A stretch of DNA of 64,000 bases. Source: Pseudomonas mandelii (GTDB lineage Bacteria; Pseudomonadota; Gammaproteobacteria; Pseudomonadales; Pseudomonadaceae). The notes beneath the pieces are model-generated. The model saw only the letters and a program-made list of their open reading frames with translations. It did no database searches and had not been told where the DNA came from. Below are positions 8,687 through 17,245 of this stretch, in pieces. The translations under genes and the position numbers were made by a program. The stretch covers positions 5,990,501 through 6,054,500 of the forward strand of contig NZ_LT629796.1 of NCBI RefSeq assembly GCF_900106065.1. Direction: 5' to 3'. Positions within the stretch are counted from its first letter, which is position 1. Each line of letters begins with the position of its first letter.

Positions 8687-10867
8687 TCATTCCAGAGCGC
8701 TCACTTCCACGACAGGTATCAGTTGCACAGCGATGGGTGCCGGTTTGCCGCGCTTCTTGCGCTTGTTGATCAGCGGCGGACACTTGTTGTCGTTCTGGTA
8801 AGTCATCTGGCAATCGAGGCAGTAGTGGCACTCGTTGGCATTGATTCGGCCATCGGGATGAATCGCCTGGATCTCGCACTCCTTGGCGCACAGCTGGCAG
8901 GGAGTGCCACAGTCCTTGCGGCGTTTGAGCCAGTCGAACAGGCGAAATTTGCTCGGAATCGCCAGCGCGGCTCCCAACGGGCAGATGTAGCGGCAATAGA
9001 CTTTGCGGGTGAAGAGGTTGATGACCAGCAGTGCCACCGCGTAGAGGACGAACCACCATTGGCGGTCGAACTTGAGGGTGACAGCGGTCTTGAACGGTTC
9101 CACCTCGGCGAACAATTCGGCGGTGGACATCGACTCAAGGGAGAGGCCGAACAGCAGCAGCAAAATGATGTATTTGATGGCCCACAGCCGTTCATGCACC
9201 GCGAAAGGCAATTCGTATTGGGGGATTCTCAGCTTGCGCGCGGCTTCGTTAATCAGTTCCTGCAAGGCACCGAACGGGCACAACCAGCCGCAGAATACGC
9301 CCCGCCCCCACAGCAGAATGCTCGCAGCGGTGAAGACCCAGAGCATGAAGATCAGCGGGTCGGTGAGAAACAGCTCCCAGCGAAAGTGATCGAACAGCGC
9401 ATGGGCGAAGGTCAGCACATTGACCACCGACAGTTGCCCCAGCGCATACCAGCCGAGAAACACCACGGTAAAGACCAGGTAACCTCGGCGCAGCCAGTGC
9501 AGAAAACGTGGCCGACGCGTGAAGGAGTCCTGCAGGAACAGGATCGCCATCAGCAGCAGTAATGCGCTGCCGAGCACGGTGATCTGAAAGGATTTCTGGT
9601 ACCAGATGGTCAACCACATCGGCCGACCGGCTTCCTCGAGGGCGGCCAATTCTTCGGCGCTGGGCAGTGGCCGCTCAAGGTATGGCTCGGGCAGTTGATA
9701 AGGCAGTTCGAAGCTGCTGAACGTGCCACTGAGCGGCCCGGTTTGACGACGCACCAGCAATTCCAGGGACCAGGGCGATCCCGGGTCGAACCGGGCCGGC
9801 TCGCGCACAATGAAAATCGACATTTCAGTGAATTCCGGCATGCCCTTGGCAAAGACGTCGGAGAGCCGCTGATGGTCCATGTCGCGAAAACTGATGACGT
9901 TGCCGAACTGGCGCAATTGCACCCGATCGAAAATCCCGCCGCGCACATACCCCGAGCCTTTATAGGAAAAAAGCCCACGACCCAGCACCACAATGGCCTG
10001 CTCGCCGGGCTTGAGGTCCTGCATAAGGAAGCGATATTGATTGTCGCCCAGCAGCGCACGGCCGATGGTCGGCGGATTCAGGTCGGCGGTGTAGAGCTCG
10101 ATAAAGGTCTCATCCACCTGATCGGCGGCGGCGTTTTCCACGCCTTCGGCGTCGGTGCCCTTGAAGGCGGCGTCGACCTGGCCACGGGTCAGGTTCAAGC
10201 GGCGGATGGCGCCGTTGCCGGTGAGTTGTTCCCAGGTGGCGGGTTCGAAAAAGTCCTGGCGCACGGTGGCAGGCATGCGTGCCACACCGCCCGTGTCCTC
10301 GATCAGCTTGAGCGATACGGCCACGTCGTGGGCGGCGCGCATGATGACCTCGTTGACCACCATCGCCGTGACGGTAGCCCCGGCAATCGCATCGACGGTG
10401 ACGGCCTTCGGGTCGCTGGAATGGCCGACGACCACCCGCTGGCTGACCTTGATGCCCTTGTACCTGGCGCTGAAGCCGTGAAGTTTTGCCTCAGGAATGC
10501 CGATCAGCAGAATGGGCTCATGGTGCTCCAGCACATAGGCATCCTGAATCGCACCAGCAGTGTCGAGGATCACCTGGGTATTGATCGGCTTGCCCGAGTA
10601 GGCAGGAATGTCCACCACGTCCAGACTCTGGAACACATAGCCGAGCACCTTGCCGGCGGCGGACAGCGTGCGCACCTTGAACCGGCCTTCGGGGGCGGAA
10701 ACGGAATCGGTCTGAGGGAAGGTTTTCTCGATGCGCTGCTGCTCGATGTCGCCGTATTGCTTGGCTTGCACCGCCTCAAAGGTGGCGAGCATCAGCATTA
10801 GCATGACCACCAGCCCGACGCCCCAGACGCGCAGGTTGCCGTGTATCGAAGGCGGATGGATTGTCAT
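8687..10867 (-). CDS. nosR: NosR, membrane FMN/iron-sulfur protein for N2O reduction
   Basis: This polytopic flavo-iron-sulfur protein starts with a leader/TM segment (about 12-30). A periplasmic FMN-binding domain follows, with the AGATVT flavinylation-type motif near residue 162. A cytoplasmic-side membrane block then has two CxxxCP motifs ([16 protein letters not shown]). The C-terminal polyferredoxin part has cysteine clusters [12 protein letters not shown] and CHYCLDC. NosR is needed for nosZ expression and for electron flow to NosZ. The longest frame begins at ATG 10900, but that ATG lies in the -10 region predicted from the FNR-type box at 10927-10940. Transcription should start near 10892, so ATG 10867 (726 residues) is preferred. 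Its ribosome site is weak. Confidence 0.95.
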   Translation of the reverse strand: MTIHPPSIHGNLRVWGVGLVVMLMLMLATFEAVQAKQYGDIEQQRIEKTFPQTDSVSAPEGRFKVRTLSAAGKVLGYVFQSLDVVDIPAYSGKPINTQVILDTAGAIQDAYVLEHHEPILLIGIPEAKLHGFSARYKGIKVSQRVVVGHSSDPKAVTVDAIAGATVTAMVVNEVIMRAAHDVAVSLKLIEDTGGVARMPATVRQDFFEPATWEQLTGNGAIRRLNLTRGQVDAAFKGTDAEGVENAAADQVDETFIELYTADLNPPTIGRALLGDNQYRFLMQDLKPGEQAIVVLGRGLFSYKGSGYVRGGIFDRVQLRQFGNVISFRDMDHQRLSDVFAKGMPEFTEMSIFIVREPARFDPGSPWSLELLVRRQTGPLSGTFSSFELPYQLPEPYLERPLPSAEELAALEEAGRPMWLTIWYQKSFQITVLGSALLLLMAILFLQDSFTRRPRFLHWLRRGYLVFTVVFLGWYALGQLSVVNVLTFAHALFDHFRWELFLTDPLIFMLWVFTAASILLWGRGVFCGWLCPFGALQELINEAARKLRIPQYELPFAVHERLWAIKYIILLLLFGLSLESMSTAELFAEVEPFKTAVTLKFDRQWWFVLYAVALLVINLFTRKVYCRYICPLGAALAIPSKFRLFDWLKRRKDCGTPCQLCAKECEIQAIHPDGRINANECHYCLDCQMTYQNDNKCPPLINKRKKRGKPAPIAVQLIPVVEVSALE

Positions 10868-10898
10868 GGGCTCGCTGATTTCAAAAGGGCTTTCGGTC

Positions 10899-10940
10899 AT
10901 GTTAGGGAGCGTTGCGCCCCCTGCCCTTGATTGAAATCAA
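10899..10940 (-). promoter_or_regulatory. ANR/DNR box and -10 of the nosR promoter
   Basis: TTGATTGAAATCAA at 10927-10940 matches the FNR/ANR/DNR consensus TTGAT-N4-ATCAA at every defined base. On the minus strand a TAACAT hexamer (10904-10899) begins exactly 22 nt after the box, the spacing of a class II site centred at -41.5. The predicted start is about 10892. DNR, the NO-responsive FNR family regulator, normally activates nos genes; which of ANR or DNR binds cannot be told from the site. Confidence 0.85.
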
Positions 10941-10977
10941 CTTGAGAAATTAGCCCATGAGGACAGGCGCCAATGAC

Positions 10978-12366
10978 TCAAACCGTGCGTGAAAACAGGC
11001 CTTTTTGCTCACTACCCAGATAGGCGTCAAACGCCATCGCGGCACTGCGCATCATCAAGTGCCCCTGTGGTAACAGCACCAGTTCGTCGCAGTGGATCTG
11101 CAGCAGTCCGTCGCGAACATGCTCCTCCAGTTGGGACAAGGCGTCGGCAAAGTACTCGGTGAAGAGAATGTCATGACGCATTTCATAGCGGTTAAACGTA
11201 ATACGGCCATGGCACATCAGGTCGCTGATCACTTCGCGGCGCAGCAAGTCGTCTGCGCTCAAGCGGTAACCGCGATGCACCGGTAGCAGGCCTTGGTCCA
11301 GACGCGCGTAGTACTGAGACAGCTCCTTGACGCTCTGGCTGTAGCTGTCGCCGACCTTGCCGATCGAGGACACGCCGAGGCCGATCAAGTCGCAGTCGGC
11401 GTGGGTGGAGTAGCCCTGAAAGTTACGCTGCAGGGTGCCATTGGCCCGGGCCAGCGACAGCTCGTCGTCCGGCAAGGCGAAATGATCCATGCCGATATAG
11501 ACGTAACCGGCCGCGGTCAGACGGCGGATGGTCAGTTCAAGCAATTCCAGCTTGCGCTCCGGCGGCGGCATGTCGGCGGGACGAATCAACCGTTGTGCGC
11601 GAACCATTTCCGGCAGATGCGCGTAGCTGTAGGCGGCAATCCGGTCCGGACGCAGCGCGATGATCTTGCCGAGGGTGACGTCGAAACTCTGCACGGTTTG
11701 CAACGGCAGGCCATAGATCAGATCGACGCTGATCGACTTGAATTGCGCCTCGCGTGCCGCAGCAACCAGCGCATAAATCTGCTCTTCACTTTGCTGGCGA
11801 TTGACCGCGGCCTGCACGTCGGGGTCGAAATCCTGAACACCGAAGCTCAGGCGATTGAAGCCCAACTGGCGCAGCGACCGGATCTGCTCGGTACTGATGG
11901 TGCGCGGGTCGACTTCGATGGAAAACTCATGGTCATCGCTGTCATCCATGTTGAACGCCTGGTGCAGGCAATCCATCAGGTCCGCGAGCTGTTCACTGGT
12001 TAAATAAGTAGGCGTGCCGCCGCCCAGGTGCAATTGCGTGAGTTTACGGGTGCTATCGAACAAGGCCGCCTGCATCGCAATCTCAAGCTTGAGGTACCGA
12101 AGGTACTCGACGGCGCGATGGGTTTTCTGGGTAATGATTTTGTTGCAGGCGCAGTAGTAACAAAGACTTTTGCAAAACGGAATGTGGATATACACCGACA
12201 GCGGTTTCGACGCGCTTGCCTGGTTGCTCTCGCGGGCGGCACGCTGATAGTCGTCAACGGCAAAGGCCTGATGGAACTGTGGCGCGGTTGGGTAAGAAGT
12301 GTAGCGCGGCCCCGGGCGGTCATACTTTTCGACCAGGGCGCGATTGAAATCAAAGGAAGGCTTCAT
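10978..12366 (-). CDS. hemN: HemN, oxygen-independent coproporphyrinogen III oxidase
   Basis: This 462-residue radical-SAM enzyme has the HemN-type cluster motif CKSLCYYCAC (C65, C69, C72 bind the 4Fe-4S cluster; C74 is the extra HemN cysteine). It also has LHLGGGTPTYL, RLSFGVQDFD and the HemN C-terminal domain. It decarboxylates two propionates of coproporphyrinogen III to give protoporphyrinogen IX without oxygen, supplying heme for cytochromes under anaerobiosis. Upstream TTG 12372 is less likely than ATG 12366. It starts 22 bp after the stop of the HemN-like gene, so it probably shares that gene's FNR-type promoter. Between its stop and the nosR promoter only about 40 bp remain. Confidence 0.95.
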   Translation of the reverse strand: MKPSFDFNRALVEKYDRPGPRYTSYPTAPQFHQAFAVDDYQRAARESNQASASKPLSVYIHIPFCKSLCYYCACNKIITQKTHRAVEYLRYLKLEIAMQAALFDSTRKLTQLHLGGGTPTYLTSEQLADLMDCLHQAFNMDDSDDHEFSIEVDPRTISTEQIRSLRQLGFNRLSFGVQDFDPDVQAAVNRQQSEEQIYALVAAAREAQFKSISVDLIYGLPLQTVQSFDVTLGKIIALRPDRIAAYSYAHLPEMVRAQRLIRPADMPPPERKLELLELTIRRLTAAGYVYIGMDHFALPDDELSLARANGTLQRNFQGYSTHADCDLIGLGVSSIGKVGDSYSQSVKELSQYYARLDQGLLPVHRGYRLSADDLLRREVISDLMCHGRITFNRYEMRHDILFTEYFADALSQLEEHVRDGLLQIHCDELVLLPQGHLMMRSAAMAFDAYLGSEQKGLFSRTV

Positions 12367-12388
12367 GATCAATCAACTCGCAAATGGG

Positions 12389-13735
12389 TTAACACCTCGC
12401 ACCGCCCACATCCTTTTCAAACAGGTTGCAGATGGCATCCACTTCCGGCCGACCGGCAGGGAGAATGCTGATGAAGCGGTCCGACAACTCAATCAACCCC
12501 TCACGACTCAATTGCTCCAGCAACGGCCAGACCGACGAGAAATACCTGGAAAAAACCAGCCCATAACGTCTTTCGATGGCGCGTATATCCAGTTCCAGAT
12601 CACACGCCAGTCGCTCCATGACCATTTGCCTGATTTGCTCCCCCGCCTCGAAGCGCCAGCCTCGACACGTCGGCAATTGCCGCATGTCCAGTTGCTGCTG
12701 ATAGCGTTCAATCTCGTCGGTGTTTTGCGTGTACAAATCGTCGATCTGGCTAATGGCACCCAAACCGAATCCAACATGATCGCAATAGCCGTGACGGGAG
12801 AAACCCTCACAGGTACGGCGCAACCGGCCTCGCTCCTGGGCGACGGCCAAATCATCATCGGGCCGGACAAACTGCCCCATACCGATGTAGTGATAACCCG
12901 CGCAAAGCAGTTGATCAAAGCAGATTTGGCGCATCGCGCCTTTATCGACCTGGCTGCACGGCGCTCTGACTTTGTCACCGGGCACCGGACGATAGCGCCG
13001 TGGTGGCCGGGCATAATCGAACACCATCAGCCGGTCTGGCTCCAGCTTGATAATGCTCGCCAGCTTCAACGCAAAACTGTCTGGCGTCTGCCAGGCATGG
13101 CCAAAACCCAGATCGACGTTGATGGATCGAAAACCAAAGGTCCGCGCCGCGTCCATGAGCGACTGGATCGGCGCCGGGTTCTGGTAACAGGCCACCGACC
13201 TTTCACAGTCGCTGTCGAAATCCGGAACGCCGATACTGACATGGTTGAAACCGTGGTCGCGCAGCACGCCCATGGTCGCCCAATCGGTTTGATAGAGGTC
13301 CACCTCGACGCTGTAGTCGCCGCAATCATGTAAGAGAAAGTTGAAACGGCTACGCAGGTGACTCATCAGCCGCCCTATGTGAGCAGTGATGAGTGTTCCG
13401 CCGCCCAGATGAAACTGTTCCACCCGTTGCTGCGCATCCAGGTGGCAACCGACGAGGTCGATCTCCTGCTCCAGATGCTGGAGGTACTGCTCAATAACCT
13501 GGTGCTCGTCGGCGCTGTCACGAGGGGAACAAAAGGAAAGCTTGAGGCTGGAGGGTAGCTGCACGTTCAGGGACAGCGGACGTCGCTTCTGGCGGCTGAC
13601 GCGCAACGCGCGAAGCAGATCCAGTGATCCGATACCCTCATGGAATTTTTGCGTGTCGGCATGACAGTTGGGGTCGAGCACGCCCTGATCGCACCGGGCG
13701 ACCAGCTCGCCGGGGTTGTGAAAGAAATCGAGCAT
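12389..13735 (-). CDS. HemN-like protein lacking the radical-SAM cysteines
   Basis: The 448-residue protein aligns with the adjacent HemN along its length (FHLGGGT, VSIGVPDFDSD, YHYIGMGQFVRPDDDL, GFSRHGYCDHVGFGLGAISQI). At the cluster site, however, HemN's PFCKSLCYYC becomes PSSLKLSFCS, so the three cluster cysteines are Ser63, Ser67 and Ser70. GGGTP is also changed to GGGTL. It therefore should not bind a 4Fe-4S cluster there or cleave SAM in the usual way. The frame is intact and has a clear GGAG 6 nt before ATG 13735, so it is unlikely to be a fresh pseudogene. The open frame runs up to TTG 13780, but the predicted transcript start (about 13759) argues for 13735. Its function is unknown; a heme- or porphyrin-binding or HemN-assisting role is inference. 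Confidence 0.85.
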   Translation of the reverse strand: MLDFFHNPGELVARCDQGVLDPNCHADTQKFHEGIGSLDLLRALRVSRQKRRPLSLNVQLPSSLKLSFCSPRDSADEHQVIEQYLQHLEQEIDLVGCHLDAQQRVEQFHLGGGTLITAHIGRLMSHLRSRFNFLLHDCGDYSVEVDLYQTDWATMGVLRDHGFNHVSIGVPDFDSDCERSVACYQNPAPIQSLMDAARTFGFRSINVDLGFGHAWQTPDSFALKLASIIKLEPDRLMVFDYARPPRRYRPVPGDKVRAPCSQVDKGAMRQICFDQLLCAGYHYIGMGQFVRPDDDLAVAQERGRLRRTCEGFSRHGYCDHVGFGLGAISQIDDLYTQNTDEIERYQQQLDMRQLPTCRGWRFEAGEQIRQMVMERLACDLELDIRAIERRYGLVFSRYFSSVWPLLEQLSREGLIELSDRFISILPAGRPEVDAICNLFEKDVGGARC

Positions 13736-13765
13736 GAAGGTCTCCGACACTGGCTGCGGATCATC

Positions 13766-13807
13766 AGTGTCGGGGTTCAACGATCAATACGCCTTGATTT
13801 GCATCAA
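13766..13807 (-). promoter_or_regulatory. ANR/DNR box upstream of the HemN-like gene
   Basis: TTGATTTGCATCAA at 13794-13807 matches TTGAT-N4-ATCAA perfectly. Reading the minus strand, GACACT (13771-13766) falls at the -10 position for a site centred at -41.5, a weak 3/6 match. The start would be near 13759, giving a leader of about 24 nt before ATG 13735. It should control both the HemN-like gene and hemN. Confidence 0.8.
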
Positions 13808-13851
13808 GCACAAGCAAAGTCTTGGAAGAACAGACTACCCGTCAAAGCCGA

Positions 13852-14295
13852 TCACCAGGTCAGATAAAACATTCCCTTGGCCAGCAGCACGATAACGACC
13901 ATGTGACAAAACAGGCTGCCGTGGATGAACTGCAGGTACCGCGGACTCATTCGGCCACGTTTGAATAAAAACATGGCCACCAGGAAGTGCAGCAGTACGC
14001 TCACGGCCACCGCGACTTTCAAGGCAAGCAATGTGCCTAACGATGAAGCCAATGGTGAGGCAAGGACTGGCAGGTAGCGCAGCCAGACCATGCCGAGCCC
14101 CGCACCGAACAATACCAGCAGCACCCACGGCATCAGCGAGCGCGCTCGCCGGCCGATGCCTTCCTCCACCAGCAACATGACCCTGGTGGGTAGCTGTTTG
14201 CGGATGCTTTCAAGGAACAGCACTTCGAAGAACACCGTGCCGATAAAGATCAGGGCGGCAAACAGATGCAACGTCAGAATCAGCGGATAGATCAT
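13852..14295 (-). CDS. Small four-helix membrane protein with intramembrane histidines (CopD-like?)
   Basis: The 147-residue protein has about four transmembrane segments (roughly 5-26, 53-75, 85-110, 124-143). His10, His103, His125 and His131 lie in or next to helices 1, 3 and 4, a pattern seen in membrane b-heme or copper proteins such as the CopD/HemJ-like groups. No firm family name can be given from sequence alone. ATG 14295 is chosen over an upstream TTG (14316). The gene has its own FNR-type box upstream and lies next to the HemN pair and the nos operon, so a role in anaerobic respiration, heme or copper handling is likely but inferred. Confidence 0.75.
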   Translation of the reverse strand: MIYPLILTLHLFAALIFIGTVFFEVLFLESIRKQLPTRVMLLVEEGIGRRARSLMPWVLLVLFGAGLGMVWLRYLPVLASPLASSLGTLLALKVAVAVSVLLHFLVAMFLFKRGRMSPRYLQFIHGSLFCHMVVIVLLAKGMFYLTW

Positions 14296-14351
14296 GGAGG
14301 TGTCGCCTTGAGTCAAGGCAACCCGTTACGCACGGGTATGTCGATCTCTGG

Positions 14352-14393
14352 AGACTACAGAGCCGTCCGCTCCATGTGGTTGACATCGATCAA
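14352..14393 (-). promoter_or_regulatory. Near-perfect ANR/DNR box for the small membrane protein
   Basis: TTGACATCGATCAA at 14380-14393 matches the FNR consensus at 9 of 10 defined bases (minus strand TTGATCGATGTCAA). TAGTCT at 14357-14352 lies at the spacing expected for a -10 of a class II promoter and keeps the key first, second and last bases. The predicted start is near 14345, 50 nt before the ATG. Confidence 0.65.
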
Positions 14394-14552
14394 GAAAGCA
14401 CAAAACCCACACTCACCGCACTCCATCAGTATCGAACGTGCAGGAGCGACCGTTCTTATCGTTGGTCGAGAGAAAAAACTGAAACCTGGGTCACCACTGA
14501 GTCAGTTGGCAAGGCAATACTTGTTTCAATGGACGTACCGAGTGGCCCTGCC

Positions 14553-14566
14553 TTGATTTAAATCAG
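14553..14566. promoter_or_regulatory. Second FNR-like box in the divergent region
   Basis: TTGATTTAAATCAG differs from the FNR consensus only at the last base. Used rightward it would start transcription near 14601, inside the gene remnant before the antiporter gene. The -10 there (CATCCT) is poor. It may instead be a relic of the promoter of a deleted gene. Confidence 0.45.
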
Positions 14567-14682
14567 ACGAATCGACAACGAACGAACTCATCCTGCGTTA
14601 TCGCTTCTCCAGTCTCGACGATGTCAGGGCGCAGCTGGGTTTGAAGTCGGGCGAGCCGGTCAAACCCGAGCATGTGGACTAA
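14557..14682 (+). pseudogene. Possible 3' remnant of an unidentified gene
   Basis: After an in-frame TGA (14554-14556) an open frame of about 41 codons runs to TAA at 14680-14682. It ends in RYRFSSLDDVRAQLGLKSGE followed by PVKPEHVD, which reads like ordinary coding sequence, yet it has no ATG, GTG or TTG. It is therefore either the tail of a truncated gene or chance. The family was not recognised. It sits immediately downstream of an FNR-like box. Confidence 0.3.
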
Positions 14683-14763
14683 CCTGATGTTTTGATTTCA
14701 GCTGCGCCTCGTCCTGGCAATGACACCATTGCCTTTACATCAACCTGGATAAGCAGGTCTGCG

Positions 14764-15954
14764 ATGTATCAGAACTTAGCTCTGCTTGCCGCCTTCCTCC
14801 TGACCTACAGCATATTTGCGGGGCGCTTCGAATCTCGCCTGCTCAACGGTCCACTCATGTTCATGCTTGCCGGCCTGATTCTTGGCCCTGCGTTCCTGGG
14901 AATTCTGCAACCCCGGATTGACAAGGATGGCCTCAGGATTCTGGCAGAGCTGACATTGGCCATTGTTCTCTTTAGCGATGCGGCCAATGCTGACCTCAAG
15001 GTTTTAAGGGCGCACGAAGGGTTGCCGTTGCGTTTATTGATGATAGGTCTGCCACTGACCATGCTCAGTGGCTGGCTGGTCGGTATCTGGCTGTTCCCGC
15101 AAGTACCGCCATTGGAACTGGCCATACTGGCGACCCTTCTGGCGCCCACCGACGCTGCGCTGGGGAAGGCGGTGGTGAGTAATCCCAAGGTGCCCGCCCC
15201 CGTGCGTGAAGGACTGAACGTAGAAAGCGGGCTGAATGACGGGATCTGTGTTCCAGTGCTGCTGATGTTCCTTGCACTGCTGGTCGAAGAGCAGACGCAG
15301 TCGCCGCTTTCACTCGCGGTAGAGTTGGTTATCGAGGAGCTGGGCATCGGTGCAATCAGTGGTGTGGCGCTTACGCTCATTGCCTGGCTGTTGCAGCGTT
15401 ACGCCGCAAAACACCATTGGCAAGCCCCCATGTGGTCGCAACTGACGCTGCCGGGGCTCGCCATTTTGTGCTTTGCCACCGCGCAAACATTGGGCGGTAG
15501 CGGTTTTATCGGCGCGTTCGTCGGTGGGTTGCTCGCCAGCTTTTTGTTTACCGAACAAAAGCATCATCTGCTCGAAGCCAGTGAAGAATTCGCCAGCCTG
15601 CTGTCGGTCATCACGTGGGTCGTATTCGGCGCAATTGTGATCCCTTGGGCCTGGAACAATCTCACCCTGAACATCTGCCTGTATGCAGTGCTTAGTCTGA
15701 CCGTGATTCGCATAGTGCCCGTGCTGATCAGCCTGACAGGAACCGGCTTTGATTTCGAAACCCGCCTGTTCATCGGCTGGTTCGGCCCACGCGGCCTGGC
15801 CAGCATCGTCTTCGCCGTCATGATATTGGACTACCCTCTAGAAACCAGTCGCACCTTGGTATCTGTCGCTGCCTGTACCGTTTTACTCAGCGTGCTGCTG
15901 CACGGCTTGAGCGCCAATCCATGGGTCTCGCGGCTGGCCGGTCGTATTCATTGA
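14764..15954 (+). CDS. CPA1-family Na+/H+ (cation/proton) antiporter
   Basis: The 396-residue polytopic protein has about 12 hydrophobic segments. The motif LLAPTDAALG near residue 125 and NVESGLNDG near 150 hold the paired acidic residues of the CPA1/NhaP ion site; a GWFGPRGLAS segment lies near the C-terminus. It should exchange Na+ or K+ for H+ across the inner membrane. The open frame reaches back to TTG 14692, but ATG 14764 has AGG 8 nt upstream and begins directly with the first helix. It has no cytoplasmic regulatory tail. It precedes the RND genes by 76 bp, probably as a separate unit. Confidence 0.9.
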   Translation: MYQNLALLAAFLLTYSIFAGRFESRLLNGPLMFMLAGLILGPAFLGILQPRIDKDGLRILAELTLAIVLFSDAANADLKVLRAHEGLPLRLLMIGLPLTMLSGWLVGIWLFPQVPPLELAILATLLAPTDAALGKAVVSNPKVPAPVREGLNVESGLNDGICVPVLLMFLALLVEEQTQSPLSLAVELVIEELGIGAISGVALTLIAWLLQRYAAKHHWQAPMWSQLTLPGLAILCFATAQTLGGSGFIGAFVGGLLASFLFTEQKHHLLEASEEFASLLSVITWVVFGAIVIPWAWNNLTLNICLYAVLSLTVIRIVPVLISLTGTGFDFETRLFIGWFGPRGLASIVFAVMILDYPLETSRTLVSVAACTVLLSVLLHGLSANPWVSRLAGRIH

Positions 15955-16030
15955 TTATTGTCAGAAATGCCACGGTCTGCGGGTGTTAGCGTTTTACGAA
16001 AGCGTGGCTAAGCGTTTAGGGAGCGTGAGA

Positions 16031-17245
16031 ATGGGCGCAAACATGATTGTTGTCAGGCAGCTCGTCGGTTTGCCTGTTGCCATTATGGTCGGGGTCTTGA
16101 GCCTGGTCGGTTGCGGCAAAGAGCCCGTGACCCTGGCTCGCCAAGCCCCCGATGTGACGGTCATGACGGTCACCGCCCGCGACACCCCGGTAACATTCGA
16201 ATTCGTTGCCCAGACACAAAGTTCCCGCGAGGTTGAGATCCGCGCCCGGGTTGCCGGCTTCCTGGAGAAGCGGCTGTACACCGAAGGCGATTTGGTAAAA
16301 ACCGGGCAAACGCTGTTCCAGATGGACCGTAAACCTTTTGAAGCGTCATTGCTGTCGGCGCAGGGCCAATTGGCTCAACAACAGGCACGCTGGGAAGTCG
16401 CCAAGGCTACGCTGGCCCGTGTCCGTCCCTTGGCGGCGCAGAATGCGGTCAGCAAGATGGATCTGGACAATGCTGTCGGTGATGAGCGTCAGACACGGGC
16501 TGCCGTGCTTGCCGCCGAGGGCACGGTTCGAACCGAACAGTTGAACCTCAGTTACACCACCATAGCCTCGCCCCTCACCGGCCTTTCAAGTTTTGCCAAA
16601 AAGCAGGAAGGCAGTTACGTCACGCCGGGTGAATCCGGGCTGCTGACCACCGTTTCACAGATGGACCCTATCTACGTCAACTTCAGTCTTTCGGAAAACG
16701 AGACGCTCAAGTTCCGCGACGAGATTGCTTCCGGTCACCTCATTTTTCCCCTGCGCAGTGAGTTCGTCGTAGAGGTCGTGCTGGCCGACGGCACCGTTGT
16801 CCCTGAGCGTGGCCGCTTGAATTTTGCAGCGCCTTCTTATAGCCAGGATACCGGGACCTTTCTGGTCCGGGCGGTGGTTGCCAACCCGACAGGCCTACTC
16901 AGACCCGGACAGTTCGTGCGGGTGCGGGCCATCGGGGCTTCCAGGCCGAACGCCATTACGGTGCCGCAGAAGGCCGTTCTGGAGGGAGCCAAAAGCCGTT
17001 TCGTCTGGGTGATCAATGCACAGGGCAAGCCCGAGCAACGGGTGGTCGAAGTGGGTGACTGGCATGGCAATGACTGGTTTATCACCCAAGGACTGCAAGC
17101 CGGTGAACGCATCGTGGTCGATGGTGCGATCAGAGTGACCCCCGGAGGGCCGCTGAATATCATCGCCCCCCCTCCCCCGGCAACCGAGACGACGGCAAAA
17201 CCGACAGCCACCGCGTCGGTGCAAGACAGTGGGCGTCGCCCATGA
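16031..17245 (+). CDS. RND efflux periplasmic adaptor (membrane fusion protein) lipoprotein
   Basis: This 404-residue lipoprotein has a leader ending in LVGC (lipidation Cys about 30), a split biotinyl-lipoyl domain (RARVAGFLEKRLYTEGD and, later, TTIASPLTGLSS), an alpha-helical hairpin between them, and the beta-barrel and membrane-proximal domains (GLLRPGQFVRV). It joins the inner-membrane RND pump to the outer-membrane channel. GGGAG lies 8 nt before ATG 16031, which is chosen over earlier in-frame codons. Its stop overlaps the pump start (ATGA), as in MexAB-type operons. It cannot be assigned to a named Mex system by reading alone. Confidence 0.92.
   Translation: MGANMIVVRQLVGLPVAIMVGVLSLVGCGKEPVTLARQAPDVTVMTVTARDTPVTFEFVAQTQSSREVEIRARVAGFLEKRLYTEGDLVKTGQTLFQMDRKPFEASLLSAQGQLAQQQARWEVAKATLARVRPLAAQNAVSKMDLDNAVGDERQTRAAVLAAEGTVRTEQLNLSYTTIASPLTGLSSFAKKQEGSYVTPGESGLLTTVSQMDPIYVNFSLSENETLKFRDEIASGHLIFPLRSEFVVEVVLADGTVVPERGRLNFAAPSYSQDTGTFLVRAVVANPTGLLRPGQFVRVRAIGASRPNAITVPQKAVLEGAKSRFVWVINAQGKPEQRVVEVGDWHGNDWFITQGLQAGERIVVDGAIRVTPGGPLNIIAPPPPATETTAKPTATASVQDSGRRP

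Noticed and set aside
9695..10801. Long plus-strand frame opposite nosR
   Set aside because: Composition is that of a reverse-complement shadow (His/Gln/Gly-rich, low complexity), and nosR fully explains the region.
12338..12351. GATTGAAATCAA resembling an FNR box near the 5' end of hemN
   Set aside because: It lies inside the hemN coding sequence, matches fewer bases than the true boxes, and its spacing suits no gene start.
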